This document shows positions 8,122-17,230 of a stretch of 58,504 nucleotides of DNA, one piece after another. The position numbers were made by a program, and so were the translations under genes. Position 1 is the stretch's first letter. Each line of letters begins with the position of its first letter. Below the pieces are notes generated by a model, which saw only the letters and a list, made by a program, of their open reading frames with translations, was not told the DNA's origin and did not search any database. The DNA comes from Verrucomicrobiota bacterium (lineage in GTDB: Bacteria > Verrucomicrobiota > Verrucomicrobiia > Verrucomicrobiales > DEV007), in the NCBI GenBank assembly GCA_003402735.1, contig QQNE01000012.1, forward strand, positions 1 to 58,504. The letters run 5' to 3'.

Positions 8122-8990
8122 GCGCCTTTCTCCGAGAAGTCTTCACCCCGGGATCGATCGTCCAGTTGGCGACACTGGCCAGCCTGATCGCCAGCGTGAA
8201 TTTCGGCGTGGTCGGCACCTATGTAGTGGCCCGCCGCATCACCTACATTGCCGCGGCCATCGCTCACAGTGTCCTTGCCGGGATCGGGTTCGCCGTCTTC
8301 GCCCGGGCTCACTTTGGCTGGGATTGGTGCGTGCCCGTCCTGGGCGCAATCGTCGCGGCGGTGGTATCCGCAGTGATCATCGGTTATGTCAGTCTCTATC
8401 TCCGGGAACGGGAGGACACCATCATCAGCGTCGTCTGGGCCGTCGGCATGAGCGCCGGGCTCCTCTTTCTCTATTATTCCCCGGGCTTCAACGGAAACTT
8501 GGAGAGCTTCCTCGTCGGAAGCATCTTGTATATCGCTCCAGCGGATCTCTGGATCATGGGCGCCCTCGGCCTGGTTGTCGTCCTCCTCTGCCTCTTTTTT
8601 TACAACCCGCTCATGGCTGTCTGTTTCGATGAGGAGTTCGCCCGGCTCCGGGGAGTCAATGTGCCCCTGTATTACCTGCTCCTCCTCATCCTCACCTCCT
8701 TGAGCGTGGTTTTGCTGGTCCAGCTCGCGGGCATCGTCCTCGCCATCGCCTTGATCGTCCTTCCCGCCGCCGCCGGCCTCCACGCCACCGGCAAACTCTG
8801 GCACGCCATGTGCCTCGCCACCGCTCTGGCCATGATCCAATCCACCCTCGGTATCGCCTGGAGTTATTCCGTGGAGATCCCGGCCGGCCCCGCCATCATC
8901 CTCCTCTCAGCCGCTTCTTACCTGGCGGTCTTCGGCTGGAAAGCGTGGCAAAGTCTCCAAGCCTCGTCTTCGTTGACGCGTCGGTCGTGA
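8118..8990 (+). CDS. znuB: Zinc ABC transporter permease
   Basis: 290 residues, almost wholly hydrophobic, with eight or so membrane spans; it forms the membrane channel of the zinc importer. The ATG at 8118 overlaps the znuC stop by four bases (ATGA) and is preferred to an earlier in-frame ATG at 8079. Family features include HSVLAGIGFA near residue 50, and GIVLAIALIVLPAAAG near residue 220, which is the conserved ABC-3 permease coupling region. Its own stop overlaps the GTG start of the BatA-like gene, so that gene may be read from the same mRNA. Confidence 0.92.
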   Translation: MSAFLREVFTPGSIVQLATLASLIASVNFGVVGTYVVARRITYIAAAIAHSVLAGIGFAVFARAHFGWDWCVPVLGAIVAAVVSAVIIGYVSLYLREREDTIISVVWAVGMSAGLLFLYYSPGFNGNLESFLVGSILYIAPADLWIMGALGLVVVLLCLFFYNPLMAVCFDEEFARLRGVNVPLYYLLLLILTSLSVVLLVQLAGIVLAIALIVLPAAAGLHATGKLWHAMCLATALAMIQSTLGIAWSYSVEIPAGPAIILLSAASYLAVFGWKAWQSLQASSSLTRRS

Positions 8991-11008
8991 GCTTTCTTTT
9001 TCCGCTCTACCTCCTCGGCGCACTCGCCGTGCTGATCCCCATCGCCCTGCATCTCCGGCGGCGCCCCGCCCGTGACCGGATCGAATTCAGCTCCACCCTC
9101 TTTCTCGACCCGCAGGAACCGCCGAACCGACGCAGCCGACGCATTGAGAATTGGGTCCTCCTGGCCCTGCGCTGCGCCGCCCTCGCCTGCTTGGCGCTCC
9201 TCTTTGCCAGGCCCCTCTGGCGGGCCCAGACCCACTCCACGCCGTCGCAAGGCGCCGTCCGCCTCTTCTTGCTCGACCGCAGCGCCTCCATGCGCCAGTC
9301 CGGGGCCTGGGAGGAAACCATCGCCGCCCTCCGCAAACAAGCCGCCTCCGCTGCCCCCGGGGACCGCATCGCCCTCTGCGCCTTCGACCAAGGACTGGAA
9401 ATCCTCGTCCCCTTCACCACCGCTCCCGAGGTCACCCCGGCCATCGAGGGGGCACTGCGCTCCCTCACCCCCGGCTGGGCCGGCACCGCCCTCGACACTG
9501 CCTTGCTCAGCGCCGCCAGCCTCGTCCAGGAAGAGTCGCGCCTCGTCGGGAACGAGCGGGAGATTGTCCTGATCAGCGATTTCCAAGAGAGCGCCGACCG
9601 GGACCGATTGCAGACATCTGCCTGGCCAACCGGCATTCGTCTCATCGGGGTTCAGGTCCCTGCCCGAGACGCCCCTCCTCCCGTGAATGCCTCCCTCCAG
9701 GTGGTGGCCTCGGCTCAGCAGGAAGAAGAAGAGGAGGGGGAATCCGCACCTGGCGTCCGCACCGCGGAGACGGTCAGGCTCCGGCTCTCCCGTTCCGGCG
9801 GCGGACCAGAGGACGCCCACGTTGCCATCCGATGGAAAGATCAACCCACCAGCGCCCTCACCGTCCGATTGCCTCCCGGAGCCAGTCGCGTCTTCCATGC
9901 CCCTCCCCGGCCCACACCGGAATCCATGGAACTGGAGCTGACTGGCGATGCCGAAAATTTCGACAACCGCGCCTTCGTCGCGCCCCGCCGGGCCCGGCCT
10001 GTCCGAATTCTTTACGCCGGCCCCCAGACCGACCCGGGCGATGCAAAATCCCCATTCTTCTTCCTCAGCCGCTCGCTCAGCCCCACGCAGAGCCTGCGCC
10101 CCGATGTCGGCGCGCTGCCCATCGGTGAGTTGACCGCCGCCTCTTGGCAGGATCTGGACGTGGTGATCCTGACCGGAGCCCTGGATGTCTCCCAAGCGCC
10201 GTCCCTCCGAAATTTTGTCGAAAGCGGTGGTCTGGCGGTTGTCTTGCTGGCCGATGCCGCCAGTGGAGCATGGCTCGCCGCACTGGACCCCGGCTTCGCC
10301 GTTTCCGAGGCCCCGGTCAAGGACTACGCCCTCTTCGAATCGATCGACTTCGATCACGCAATCTTCCGCCCGTTTGCCGCGCCGGGCCTGCGCGATTTCA
10401 GCAAGATTCACACTTGGAAACACCGGCTCCTCAACGTCCCGGCCCCGGCCAGGGTCCTGGCTCGCTTCGATTCTCAGGCCCCTGCCCTGGTGGAATGGAA
10501 GATCGGCAAGGGCCGAATCCTTTTGTCCGCTTTCAACTGGGTGCCGTCGGATTCCCAGCTCCCGCTCTCGTCCAAATTCGTGCCCCTGATCTACTCCATC
10601 CTCGGCGAAGCCGGGTTCGAACATCTCGAGCCGGATCGTTACCTGGTTGGCGACGCGTGGCGCGGGCCGTCCGGGGATTCGTTCCAGGCCACGGCCCCCG
10701 GCATCTACCCGGTCAAGCAAGGAGAAGAGGAACGCTTGGTGGCCTGCAATCTCCCGCCCTCCGAGAGCCGTTTGGAGACGTTTCCGGTGGAGAGTTTGGC
10801 GGCTTTCGGCATCCCTGTGGGCCGAACTGGCCGCAAGGACGCCGAGCCGGAAGCCGACCCGGCCCCTCTCCGTCTCCAGTCGGCCGAGTGGGAGGGAAAA
10901 CAGCGTCTCTGGAAATGGCTTCTTCCCGCCCTGCTGTCGCTCCTGCTCGTGGAAACCTGGTGGGCCAACCGCTTCCGGCCCCGCGCTGCCGAAACCTTCG
11001 CAGGTTGA
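8987..11008 (+). CDS. BatA-domain / VWA membrane protein
   Basis: 673 residues from a GTG at 8987 that overlaps the znuB stop (GTGA). The N-terminus (FLFPLYLLGALAVLIP, then a basic stretch and RIEFSSTLFL) is the BatA/aerotolerance N-terminal domain. A second hydrophobic helix covers about 56-76, and a von Willebrand A domain begins at the MIDAS motif D97-R-S99-A-S101. A later region (GGLAVVLLADAASGAW) resembles the amidotransferase-like fold found in such proteins, and one hydrophobic helix closes the C-terminus. In planctomycetes and verrucomicrobia these proteins usually accompany MoxR and DUF58 proteins; neither is nearby. The link with zinc uptake is only positional. Confidence 0.85.
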   Translation: MSFLFPLYLLGALAVLIPIALHLRRRPARDRIEFSSTLFLDPQEPPNRRSRRIENWVLLALRCAALACLALLFARPLWRAQTHSTPSQGAVRLFLLDRSASMRQSGAWEETIAALRKQAASAAPGDRIALCAFDQGLEILVPFTTAPEVTPAIEGALRSLTPGWAGTALDTALLSAASLVQEESRLVGNEREIVLISDFQESADRDRLQTSAWPTGIRLIGVQVPARDAPPPVNASLQVVASAQQEEEEEGESAPGVRTAETVRLRLSRSGGGPEDAHVAIRWKDQPTSALTVRLPPGASRVFHAPPRPTPESMELELTGDAENFDNRAFVAPRRARPVRILYAGPQTDPGDAKSPFFFLSRSLSPTQSLRPDVGALPIGELTAASWQDLDVVILTGALDVSQAPSLRNFVESGGLAVVLLADAASGAWLAALDPGFAVSEAPVKDYALFESIDFDHAIFRPFAAPGLRDFSKIHTWKHRLLNVPAPARVLARFDSQAPALVEWKIGKGRILLSAFNWVPSDSQLPLSSKFVPLIYSILGEAGFEHLEPDRYLVGDAWRGPSGDSFQATAPGIYPVKQGEEERLVACNLPPSESRLETFPVESLAAFGIPVGRTGRKDAEPEADPAPLRLQSAEWEGKQRLWKWLLPALLSLLLVETWWANRFRPRAAETFAG

Positions 11009-11057
11009 TGCCGCTCCTGTTGGACGAACGACCGCGTTTCGATTACTCTTCTGAGGA

Positions 11058-11912
11058 ATGTCGTCCGGACTCCCCCTGCTTCCCTCCCGGCGTCGTGCGC
11101 TGATGTATGCGACCACCTGCCTCGCCGGCGGTGCCTCGTATGTCCATGGCACCACTCTCGAACGTCACTGGATCGAAGTCACCCGGTGCGAGTTGCGGCT
11201 CGATCTCGGTCCCTCCGCTCCGCCCAAAGTCCGGGTCGCCTTGCTCACGGACTTTCATTACGACCCGCTGCTGGAGGGGGACTTCTTCGAGCGCATCGTG
11301 GCCCTGACCAATGGCGAGCGCCCCGATCTGACCCTCCTCCTCGGGGACTACATCACGAACAGCAGCGGCGCCGCTCCCGAGATCATCTCCATTCTCGGAA
11401 AACTCCGCGCCCCGCTGGGCGTCAAGGGCATCCTGGGAAATCACGACTGCTCCCACGGCAAGCGATCCATCGGCATCGCTTTGGAGCGCTGCGGCATCGA
11501 ACTCCTCTGCAACAATCTCCTCCGTTTGCCATGCCCCGAGGGGACTCTGATCCTGGCAGGCTTGGATTCTGCCTGGGGCGGCTTTCCCGACCCTCGCATT
11601 CTCCACAGTTTGCGGCCCGAAGAACGCCTCCTGCTGGCTCACCACGAACCGGATCACATCGATTTCATCCGCCCGGAATGGAGAGACAAAATCGCCCTCC
11701 AGGTTTCCGGTCACACCCATGGCGGACAAATCTGCGGCCCCGGGGGCGTCGTCTTGCGCCGCGTTCCCGGAGGTCAGAATTACACCCGCGGACTCTACCA
11801 GATCTCGCCCCAAACCCGCCTCTACGTCTCGCGCGGTCTCGGCACCGTGGCCATCCACGCCCGCCTCTTCTGCCGACCCGAGATCACCATTCTCGATCTC
11901 ATCAACCAGTGA
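11058..11912 (+). CDS. Calcineurin-like metallophosphoesterase
   Basis: 284 residues with an ATG at 11058 preceded by GAGG four bases upstream. It carries the dinuclear-metal motif set in order: D65-x-H67 (TDFHYD), Asp97 (GDYIT), GNHD (127-130), a His in LLAHHEPDH and the terminal SGHTHGGQ. The N-terminus has SRRRAL followed by a hydrophobic stretch, consistent with a Tat signal or a membrane anchor. The fold is that of the YkuE/LpxG group, which includes phosphodiesterases acting on lipids such as UDP-diacylglucosamine. A role in lipid A synthesis is possible but not shown. NagA follows 22 bases downstream. Confidence 0.88.
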   Translation: MSSGLPLLPSRRRALMYATTCLAGGASYVHGTTLERHWIEVTRCELRLDLGPSAPPKVRVALLTDFHYDPLLEGDFFERIVALTNGERPDLTLLLGDYITNSSGAAPEIISILGKLRAPLGVKGILGNHDCSHGKRSIGIALERCGIELLCNNLLRLPCPEGTLILAGLDSAWGGFPDPRILHSLRPEERLLLAHHEPDHIDFIRPEWRDKIALQVSGHTHGGQICGPGGVVLRRVPGGQNYTRGLYQISPQTRLYVSRGLGTVAIHARLFCRPEITILDLINQ

Positions 11913-11934
11913 TCCGGTCCGTCCCGCCGCTCCC

Positions 11935-13083
11935 ATGAGCCTCCTCATCCGTGATGCCCGTGTCGTCTCCCCGGGGATCGACCTTCCCCTCACCTCCATC
12001 TGGATCCAGGGAGATCGAATCGCCCGCATCGGTCCCGCCACAGACCTCCCCCAAGAACCGCATCAGATCGATGCCGCCGGCCACATCGTGGTCCCGGGGT
12101 TCATCGACATCCACACCCACGGCGCCTTGGGCGTTTCCGCGATGGACGGCACCGAAGAGGCCATCCGCGCCCTGGCCGCGGCGAAACTCCGCGAGGGCGT
12201 CACCCAGCTTCTCCCCACCACCTGGACCGAGACACCGGAAGCCCTCCAGCGCGCCCTCCGGGGCATCGCAGCTTACCGCGAGAATCCAGTCTTCGCCCGT
12301 GTCCCCGGCGCTCACGTGGAAGGCCCCTATCTCAACCCGAAATGCGTGGGAGCCCAGAACCCGAAATTTGTCCGTTTGCCAGACATCGCTGAAATCGATC
12401 GCCTCCGGGCCCTCGCCCCGGTCCGGATTGTCTCGGTCGCGGTGGAGATGGCAGGGGCCATCGAATTTGTCCGCCAGCTCCGGACCCGGGACATCGTCGC
12501 TTCCCTGGCCCACACCGCCGCCACCTACGAAGAGTTCCTCGATGCCAAACAGGCCGGACTCACCCACCTGACGCACTTCTCCAACCAGATGACACCGCTC
12601 CATCACCGCGCCATCGGAATCGTCGGGGCCGGTCTGCTCGACGACGACGTCCTGGTCGAAGTGATTTCGGATGGCATCCACCTCTGTCCCGAGATGCTCC
12701 GCCTCGTGGGAAAGCTGATCCCGCCGGAACGGCTCATGCTCATCACCGATTCCATTTCCGCCTCCGGCCAACCCGACGGCGAATCGATCGAAGGCGGCCA
12801 ACGCGTCCTTGTTCGCGACGGCATCTGCCGCCTCGAGTCCGGGAACCTCGCCGGCAGCACCCTGCGGTTTGATCGGGCCCTGGCCATCTTTCACAAGACC
12901 ACCGGCATTCCCCTCGCCAAGCTCATCGCCGCCACCTCCTGGAACCAGGCCAAATCCCTGAAACTCGAGGGCTTCGGAAAAATCACCCCAGGCTACTACG
13001 CCGACCTCGTCATCCTCAACGCGGAAACCTTGGCCCCGGTCACCACCCTCGTCGGAGGCCGGGTCGTTTGGACCCTCGACTGA
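11935..13083 (+). CDS. nagA: N-acetylglucosamine-6-phosphate deacetylase
   Basis: 382 residues; removes acetate from GlcNAc-6-phosphate in amino-sugar breakdown and cell-wall recycling. Amidohydrolase landmarks are the H60-T-H62 pair (DIHTHG), Glu129 in HVEGPYLN, His193 (LAHTAA), His214 in THFSNQM, His249 in ISDGIHL and catalytic Asp272 in ITDSISASG. The ATG at 11935 is used; a longer in-frame extension from 11719 lies inside the preceding gene and has no family similarity. A sulfatase gene starts 10 bases after the stop, which suggests use of sulfated amino-sugar glycans. Confidence 0.93.
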   Translation: MSLLIRDARVVSPGIDLPLTSIWIQGDRIARIGPATDLPQEPHQIDAAGHIVVPGFIDIHTHGALGVSAMDGTEEAIRALAAAKLREGVTQLLPTTWTETPEALQRALRGIAAYRENPVFARVPGAHVEGPYLNPKCVGAQNPKFVRLPDIAEIDRLRALAPVRIVSVAVEMAGAIEFVRQLRTRDIVASLAHTAATYEEFLDAKQAGLTHLTHFSNQMTPLHHRAIGIVGAGLLDDDVLVEVISDGIHLCPEMLRLVGKLIPPERLMLITDSISASGQPDGESIEGGQRVLVRDGICRLESGNLAGSTLRFDRALAIFHKTTGIPLAKLIAATSWNQAKSLKLEGFGKITPGYYADLVILNAETLAPVTTLVGGRVVWTLD

Positions 13084-13093
13084 TGTCCGTCCC

Positions 13094-14596
13094 ATGACCG
13101 CCCCCGTGCTTTGCGCCCTCCTTTTCCCCCTGCTCCTCACCGCCTCCCTCCCCGCAAATCCGTCCCAGCCGAACCTCATTCTCATGATGGCGGATGATCA
13201 CGGTTGGGAGGAAACCGGGTTCAACGGGCATCCTCACGTCAAGACCCCGGTCCTCGATGAAATGGCCACAACCGGACTCAAGTTCGAACGGTTCTACGCA
13301 GCCCACCCAAGTTGTTCCCCAACCCGCGCAAGTTTTCTCACCGGCCGTCATCCAAACCGCATGGGCACGTTCGCCCCCGGCTGGTCCTTCCGGCCGGAGG
13401 AGTTCACCATCGCCCACCTCCTGAGCCAAGCCGGGTATCATTGTGTGCACCTCGGCAAATGGCACGTGGGGGCGGTGAAAAAGGAATCCCCGGTCTGCCC
13501 GGGGGCCATGGGCTTCCACGAATGGCTTTCTCACGACAACTTCTTCGAGCTGAATCCGACCCTTTCGCGGAATGGATCGACCCCGGAGCGCTTCCAAGGC
13601 GAAAGCTCGGCCATTCTCATCCGCGAATCGATCGAGGCCCTCAAGCGGGCGCGCGATGCCGGCCAGCCCTGCCTGCAAGTCATCTGGTTCGGCTCTCCCC
13701 ACGAACCATACAGCGGCCTGCCCGAGGATCTGGCGCTCTACCACGACCTGCCCGCACGCTACCCCGAACCGGTCAAGGTCACCTCCAACGAAACCGGGGC
13801 CACGGTCCAACGACCAAGGGGACAAATTCTGCGGGAACGTTACGCAGAGATCACGGCGTTGGACCGCGCCATCGGCACCTTGCGCTCGTTCCTGGCCGAA
13901 AGCGGTCTGCGCCAGAATACCCTGCTCTTTTATTGCGGCGACAACGGAACTTCCCCAGAGAGCGCCCTGGGTTTCCCGCATCGCGGTGCCAAAGGGGAGG
14001 TCTACGAGGGCGGAACTCTGGTCCCCGGACTGATCGAATGGCCGGCACGCATCCCCCGCCCCCTCCAGGTCCGGGACCGGGTCTGCACCACGGATCTCCT
14101 GCCCACCTTGGCGGCCATCATCGGCCAGCCCCTCCCCTCCCGCCCCTTGGATGGGATCGATCTCACCCCCGCTTTCCGCGGAGAAACGCTCCAGCGCCGC
14201 ACGCCGCTGGCGTTTTGGGAATTCGACACCGCGCACCTCAACCCGGAGAAACTGCTTCCCTACATCGATCCCACCCTGCAACAAGGCACGACTCCTCTCG
14301 TGAAAAGAATGCGTGGCAAAGTCACGCGTGATTTCGTGAACTTTCGTCATCCCCCCATCTCCGCCGCGGACTTTCGCGGACCTCGTTCCGTGATTGAGGA
14401 GGATTCCAAACTGGTCCTCCACGAACGGAAAGATGGCTCGGTGAACGTCGAGTTGTTCGATCTCAAGACCGATCCTGCCGAACAGACAAACCTGGCCGAA
14501 CAACAACCGCAACGCGTCGAGGATTTGCAACGGAAACTTCGATCCTGGCAGGACTCGGTGCTGCGCAGTTTGACAGGGGCCGACTACCCCAACTGA
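13094..14596 (+). CDS. Type I sulfatase (formylglycine-dependent, probably secreted)
   Basis: 500 residues with a signal peptide (residues 1-21). The sulfatase signature CSPTRASFLTGR holds Cys74, which anaerobic or aerobic maturases convert to formylglycine; its C-x-P-T-R form suits either maturase. The calcium-binding start ADDHGW (33-38), GKWHVG and CGDNGTS are also present. It removes sulfate esters from glycans or other molecules. The preceding nagA makes a GlcNAc-6-sulfate substrate attractive, but specificity cannot be read from sequence. No maturase gene is in the window. Confidence 0.92.
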   Translation: MTAPVLCALLFPLLLTASLPANPSQPNLILMMADDHGWEETGFNGHPHVKTPVLDEMATTGLKFERFYAAHPSCSPTRASFLTGRHPNRMGTFAPGWSFRPEEFTIAHLLSQAGYHCVHLGKWHVGAVKKESPVCPGAMGFHEWLSHDNFFELNPTLSRNGSTPERFQGESSAILIRESIEALKRARDAGQPCLQVIWFGSPHEPYSGLPEDLALYHDLPARYPEPVKVTSNETGATVQRPRGQILRERYAEITALDRAIGTLRSFLAESGLRQNTLLFYCGDNGTSPESALGFPHRGAKGEVYEGGTLVPGLIEWPARIPRPLQVRDRVCTTDLLPTLAAIIGQPLPSRPLDGIDLTPAFRGETLQRRTPLAFWEFDTAHLNPEKLLPYIDPTLQQGTTPLVKRMRGKVTRDFVNFRHPPISAADFRGPRSVIEEDSKLVLHERKDGSVNVELFDLKTDPAEQTNLAEQQPQRVEDLQRKLRSWQDSVLRSLTGADYPN

Positions 14597-14670
14597 AGCC
14601 CCCCCAACTTCGATCCCCGCCCCGCCAAGCCGTGGTTGCACCTTTCCCGGAACGCATGGAACGTGGCGCG

Positions 14671-15066
14671 ATGGATCAACTCACGCTTCTAGGCCAGGCC
14701 AGCAGCTTTCCCGACGCCCCTTCGCGCGACATCCTGGAGACGTTTCCCAGCCCAACCTCACGGGCCTATTGGATCCGGCTCGATTGCCACGAATTCTCCT
14801 CGCTCTGCCCCGTGACCGGCCAACCGGACTATGCGCGCCTCTTCATCGAATACATCCCGGCGGAGCGGTGCGTGGAAACGAAATCTCTCAAATTCTATCT
14901 CGCCTCCTTCCGGAACACCCGGGCCTTCAACGAAGCCATCGTCAACCGCATCGCCGAGGATCTGCAAGCCGTCTCTTCCCCCCGCCGCCTTCAAGTCCGG
15001 GGAGAATTCGCCGCGCGCGGCGGGATCAGCCTCACCGTTGAGGCCTCCTTCCCGGAACCCCGGTGA
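14671..15066 (+). CDS. queF: preQ0 reductase (7-cyano-7-deazaguanine reductase)
   Basis: 131 residues; reduces preQ0 to preQ1 with NADPH in queuosine biosynthesis. It is of the short, unimodular type. Catalytic Cys46 and Asp53 lie in CPVTGQPD, and Glu69 and the conserved run ETKSLKFYL follow. At the next conserved position the sequence is FRNTRAFNE, so Asn87-Glu88 stands where Bacillus-type enzymes have His-Glu. Starts at 14632 and 14656 are possible; 14671 is chosen because GGAACG lies seven bases before it. queE begins 31 bases after its stop. Confidence 0.88.
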   Translation: MDQLTLLGQASSFPDAPSRDILETFPSPTSRAYWIRLDCHEFSSLCPVTGQPDYARLFIEYIPAERCVETKSLKFYLASFRNTRAFNEAIVNRIAEDLQAVSSPRRLQVRGEFAARGGISLTVEASFPEPR

Positions 15067-15097
15067 TCCGTCGACCACGATCCCGCAACGCCCTCCC

Positions 15098-15796
15098 ATG
15101 CTCGTCTCGGAAATCTTCCACTCCGTTCAGGGTGAAGGCACACTGGCAGGGATCCCTTCGGTGTTTGTCCGGTTTTCCGGCTGCAACTTGCGCTGTGCCT
15201 GGTGCGACACACCGTATGCCTCCTGGAAACCCACCGGCCAGACCTTGCTCCCGTCCGAGATCCTGGCCCGCATGGATTCCTTCCCGGGCCGGGTGCGTCA
15301 CGCCGTCCTCACCGGAGGCGAACCAATGGCCGCGGTCCGCATCCAGGATCTCGCGGCGGAGCTCCGTCGACGCGGTTGGCACATCACCATCGAAACCGCC
15401 GGCACCATCTCACCTAACGGCATCGCCTGCGATCTGGCCTCACTCAGCCCCAAACTCCGGCATTCCACTCCCGCTGCGGGCACCCTGCCGGATGCCTGGA
15501 TTCACCGGCATGAACGCCGCCGACTCCAGCCGGAAATCCTCTCCCAATGGATCCGCGGCCATCAGGTCCAGCTGAAATTTGTCATCGCCGGAGCGGCGGA
15601 CCTGACCGAAATCCACGAACTGCTGGCGCAACTTCCCGACATCCCCAAAGAACAGATCCTCCTGATGCCGGAAGGAATCACCCGCGAAGCCATTTTGGCC
15701 CGCGCTCCCGAAGTGGCCGAGCTCTGCAAACAGTTCGGCTACCGCTTTTGCGACCGCCTCCACATCCATCTCTACGGAAACACCCGTGGCACCTGA
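15098..15796 (+). CDS. queE: 7-carboxy-7-deazaguanine synthase (radical SAM)
   Basis: 232 residues; converts 6-carboxytetrahydropterin to 7-carboxy-7-deazaguanine. It opens with the family hallmark VSEIFHSVQGEG (3-14). The radical-SAM cluster motif is C29-x3-C33-x2-C36 (CNLRCAWCDT), and TGGEP for SAM binding follows. The spacing is canonical, without the insert seen in some QueE proteins. It sits between queF and queD, so three of the four dedicated preQ steps are clustered; queC is not here. Confidence 0.92.
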   Translation: MLVSEIFHSVQGEGTLAGIPSVFVRFSGCNLRCAWCDTPYASWKPTGQTLLPSEILARMDSFPGRVRHAVLTGGEPMAAVRIQDLAAELRRRGWHITIETAGTISPNGIACDLASLSPKLRHSTPAAGTLPDAWIHRHERRRLQPEILSQWIRGHQVQLKFVIAGAADLTEIHELLAQLPDIPKEQILLMPEGITREAILARAPEVAELCKQFGYRFCDRLHIHLYGNTRGT

Positions 15797-15859
15797 ATCG
15801 TGATCAGGGATTGAGAGTTGCCCGTTCCCGGTCGAGTGTGTTCTCATCGCGCCTCACGC

Positions 15860-16315
15860 ATGTATCGCATCTGCAAAACCATCGAGATCGAAAGCGGTCA
15901 CCAGCTTTCCAAACACCCCGACAAGTGCCGGTTTCCTCACGGACACACCCGCAAGGTCGAGATCGAATTGGAGGCTGCTGAACTCGACGCAAACGACATG
16001 GTTTGCGACTTCAAGATCGTCAAGGAAGTCATCGGAGATTACCTCGAATCATTGGATCATTCCCTCTGCGTGAACACCGCAGATCCCATGTTCGCCAAGT
16101 TGCGCGAGGTTTACGGGGAACGAATCGTCCCCTTTGAAAACGAGGACCCCACCACCGAGGTCCTCGCCCGCGTCATTCACGATGCCTTTGCCCGCAAACT
16201 CGAAGACTACCGTTCCCGACCGGATTCCCGCTACCCAATGCGTCCCGAGGTGCGGATCGTCCGGATCCGGGTCTGGGAAACGAGCAGCTCCTGGGCGGAA
16301 TACCACCCCCACTGA
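15860..16315 (+). CDS. queD: 6-carboxytetrahydropterin synthase
   Basis: 151 residues; makes 6-carboxytetrahydropterin from dihydroneopterin triphosphate. Zinc ligands His14 (SGHQL), His27 and His29 (FPHGHT) and catalytic Cys23 are in place, as is the Asp66-His67 pair (LDHSL). The ATG at 15860 is the only start consistent with family length. It follows queE by 63 bases. A QueD with these residues could also serve as a sepiapterin-type enzyme, but the neighbours settle the assignment. Confidence 0.92.
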   Translation: MYRICKTIEIESGHQLSKHPDKCRFPHGHTRKVEIELEAAELDANDMVCDFKIVKEVIGDYLESLDHSLCVNTADPMFAKLREVYGERIVPFENEDPTTEVLARVIHDAFARKLEDYRSRPDSRYPMRPEVRIVRIRVWETSSSWAEYHPH

Positions 16316-16319
16316 TCCC

Positions 16320-17207
16320 TCAGCGCCCGGTCAGCAAGTCCTGACTGCGCAACCACTCCTCACAACGCTCGGGCCAGTCATTGATCGGCTGACCGTTGCG
16401 CCGCATCCCGAACCCGTGCCCTCCTCGGGCATAGATGTGGAGCTCCGCCGAAAGTTTGCGCCGCTGGTATTCCAGATAGAGATGCGCCGACTCCACCGGA
16501 GCCGTCTTGTCATCGTGAGCCACCACAAAAAAGACCGGAGGGGCATCCGCCGGCACGCTGAACCCCGGCCGGAACTTGACCGATGCCGGCTCCGCCCCCG
16601 AATCCACCTTGTCGAGAAATCCCCCACCGTAGATGAAGATCAGAAAGTCAGGGCCACGCGGATCTTCCAGGGCGGAACCCTGTGAATCCGTCCGGGGCTG
16701 CCGGTCCCACGCACAATGCCCGGCCAAATTCGCCCCCGCCGAAAATCCCATCATCCCGACCCGCCGCGGATCGATCTTCCATTCCGCCGCCTGCTTCCGC
16801 ACCAGGGAGAGCGCCCGTTGCCCGTCCTGGACCGGGAGAGCGAAAGGTTCGGGCGCGTCCCGGGTCGGCGTCCGGTATTTCAGGAGCACCCCGGTCACGC
16901 CAAGGCTCCGCAGCCATTCACACACCTCCGTCCCCTCGAATGACGCAGACAGAAACATGTAGCCACCTCCGGGGGCGACGATCACACAGGTCCCGTTCGG
17001 TTTCTCAGGCCGATAGACCGAGATCGACGGCTCGGCGATGTCCGTGAGCCGCGTGGCGGTCGCCCCGCCGTAGGAAGCGATGAGTTTGGCCGTGGCCTCG
17101 GACTTGGGCGGCATCGGTGAAGGCACTCCCTCCGGCCAGAGCGGCAGGGTCACCACTTCGGCGGACGCCAGGACGAGGGAACAAAAGGCCAGGGACGATG
17201 CGATCAT
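16320..17207 (-). CDS. Secreted alpha/beta hydrolase (acetylxylan-esterase-like)
   Basis: 295 residues with a signal peptide (cleavage near ASA). Landmarks are the oxyanion region PGGGYMFLS, nucleophile elbow GFSAGAN, an Asp in FVVAHDDKT and catalytic His in GGHGFGM. This set places it in the BD-FAE/acetyl-esterase group that removes acetyl or feruloyl groups from plant polysaccharides. Convergent with queD (only 4 bases between stops) and the last ordinary chromosomal gene before the disturbed region to its right. Confidence 0.85.
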   Translation of the reverse strand: MIASSLAFCSLVLASAEVVTLPLWPEGVPSPMPPKSEATAKLIASYGGATATRLTDIAEPSISVYRPEKPNGTCVIVAPGGGYMFLSASFEGTEVCEWLRSLGVTGVLLKYRTPTRDAPEPFALPVQDGQRALSLVRKQAAEWKIDPRRVGMMGFSAGANLAGHCAWDRQPRTDSQGSALEDPRGPDFLIFIYGGGFLDKVDSGAEPASVKFRPGFSVPADAPPVFFVVAHDDKTAPVESAHLYLEYQRRKLSAELHIYARGGHGFGMRRNGQPINDWPERCEEWLRSQDLLTGR

Positions 17208-17230
17208 GATCAGGGGCGGGAATCCCTTCC

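Noticed and set aside
14597-14670. A preQ1 riboswitch before queF
   Set aside because: The 74-base leader has no H-type pseudoknot with an A-rich tail that could be found by eye.
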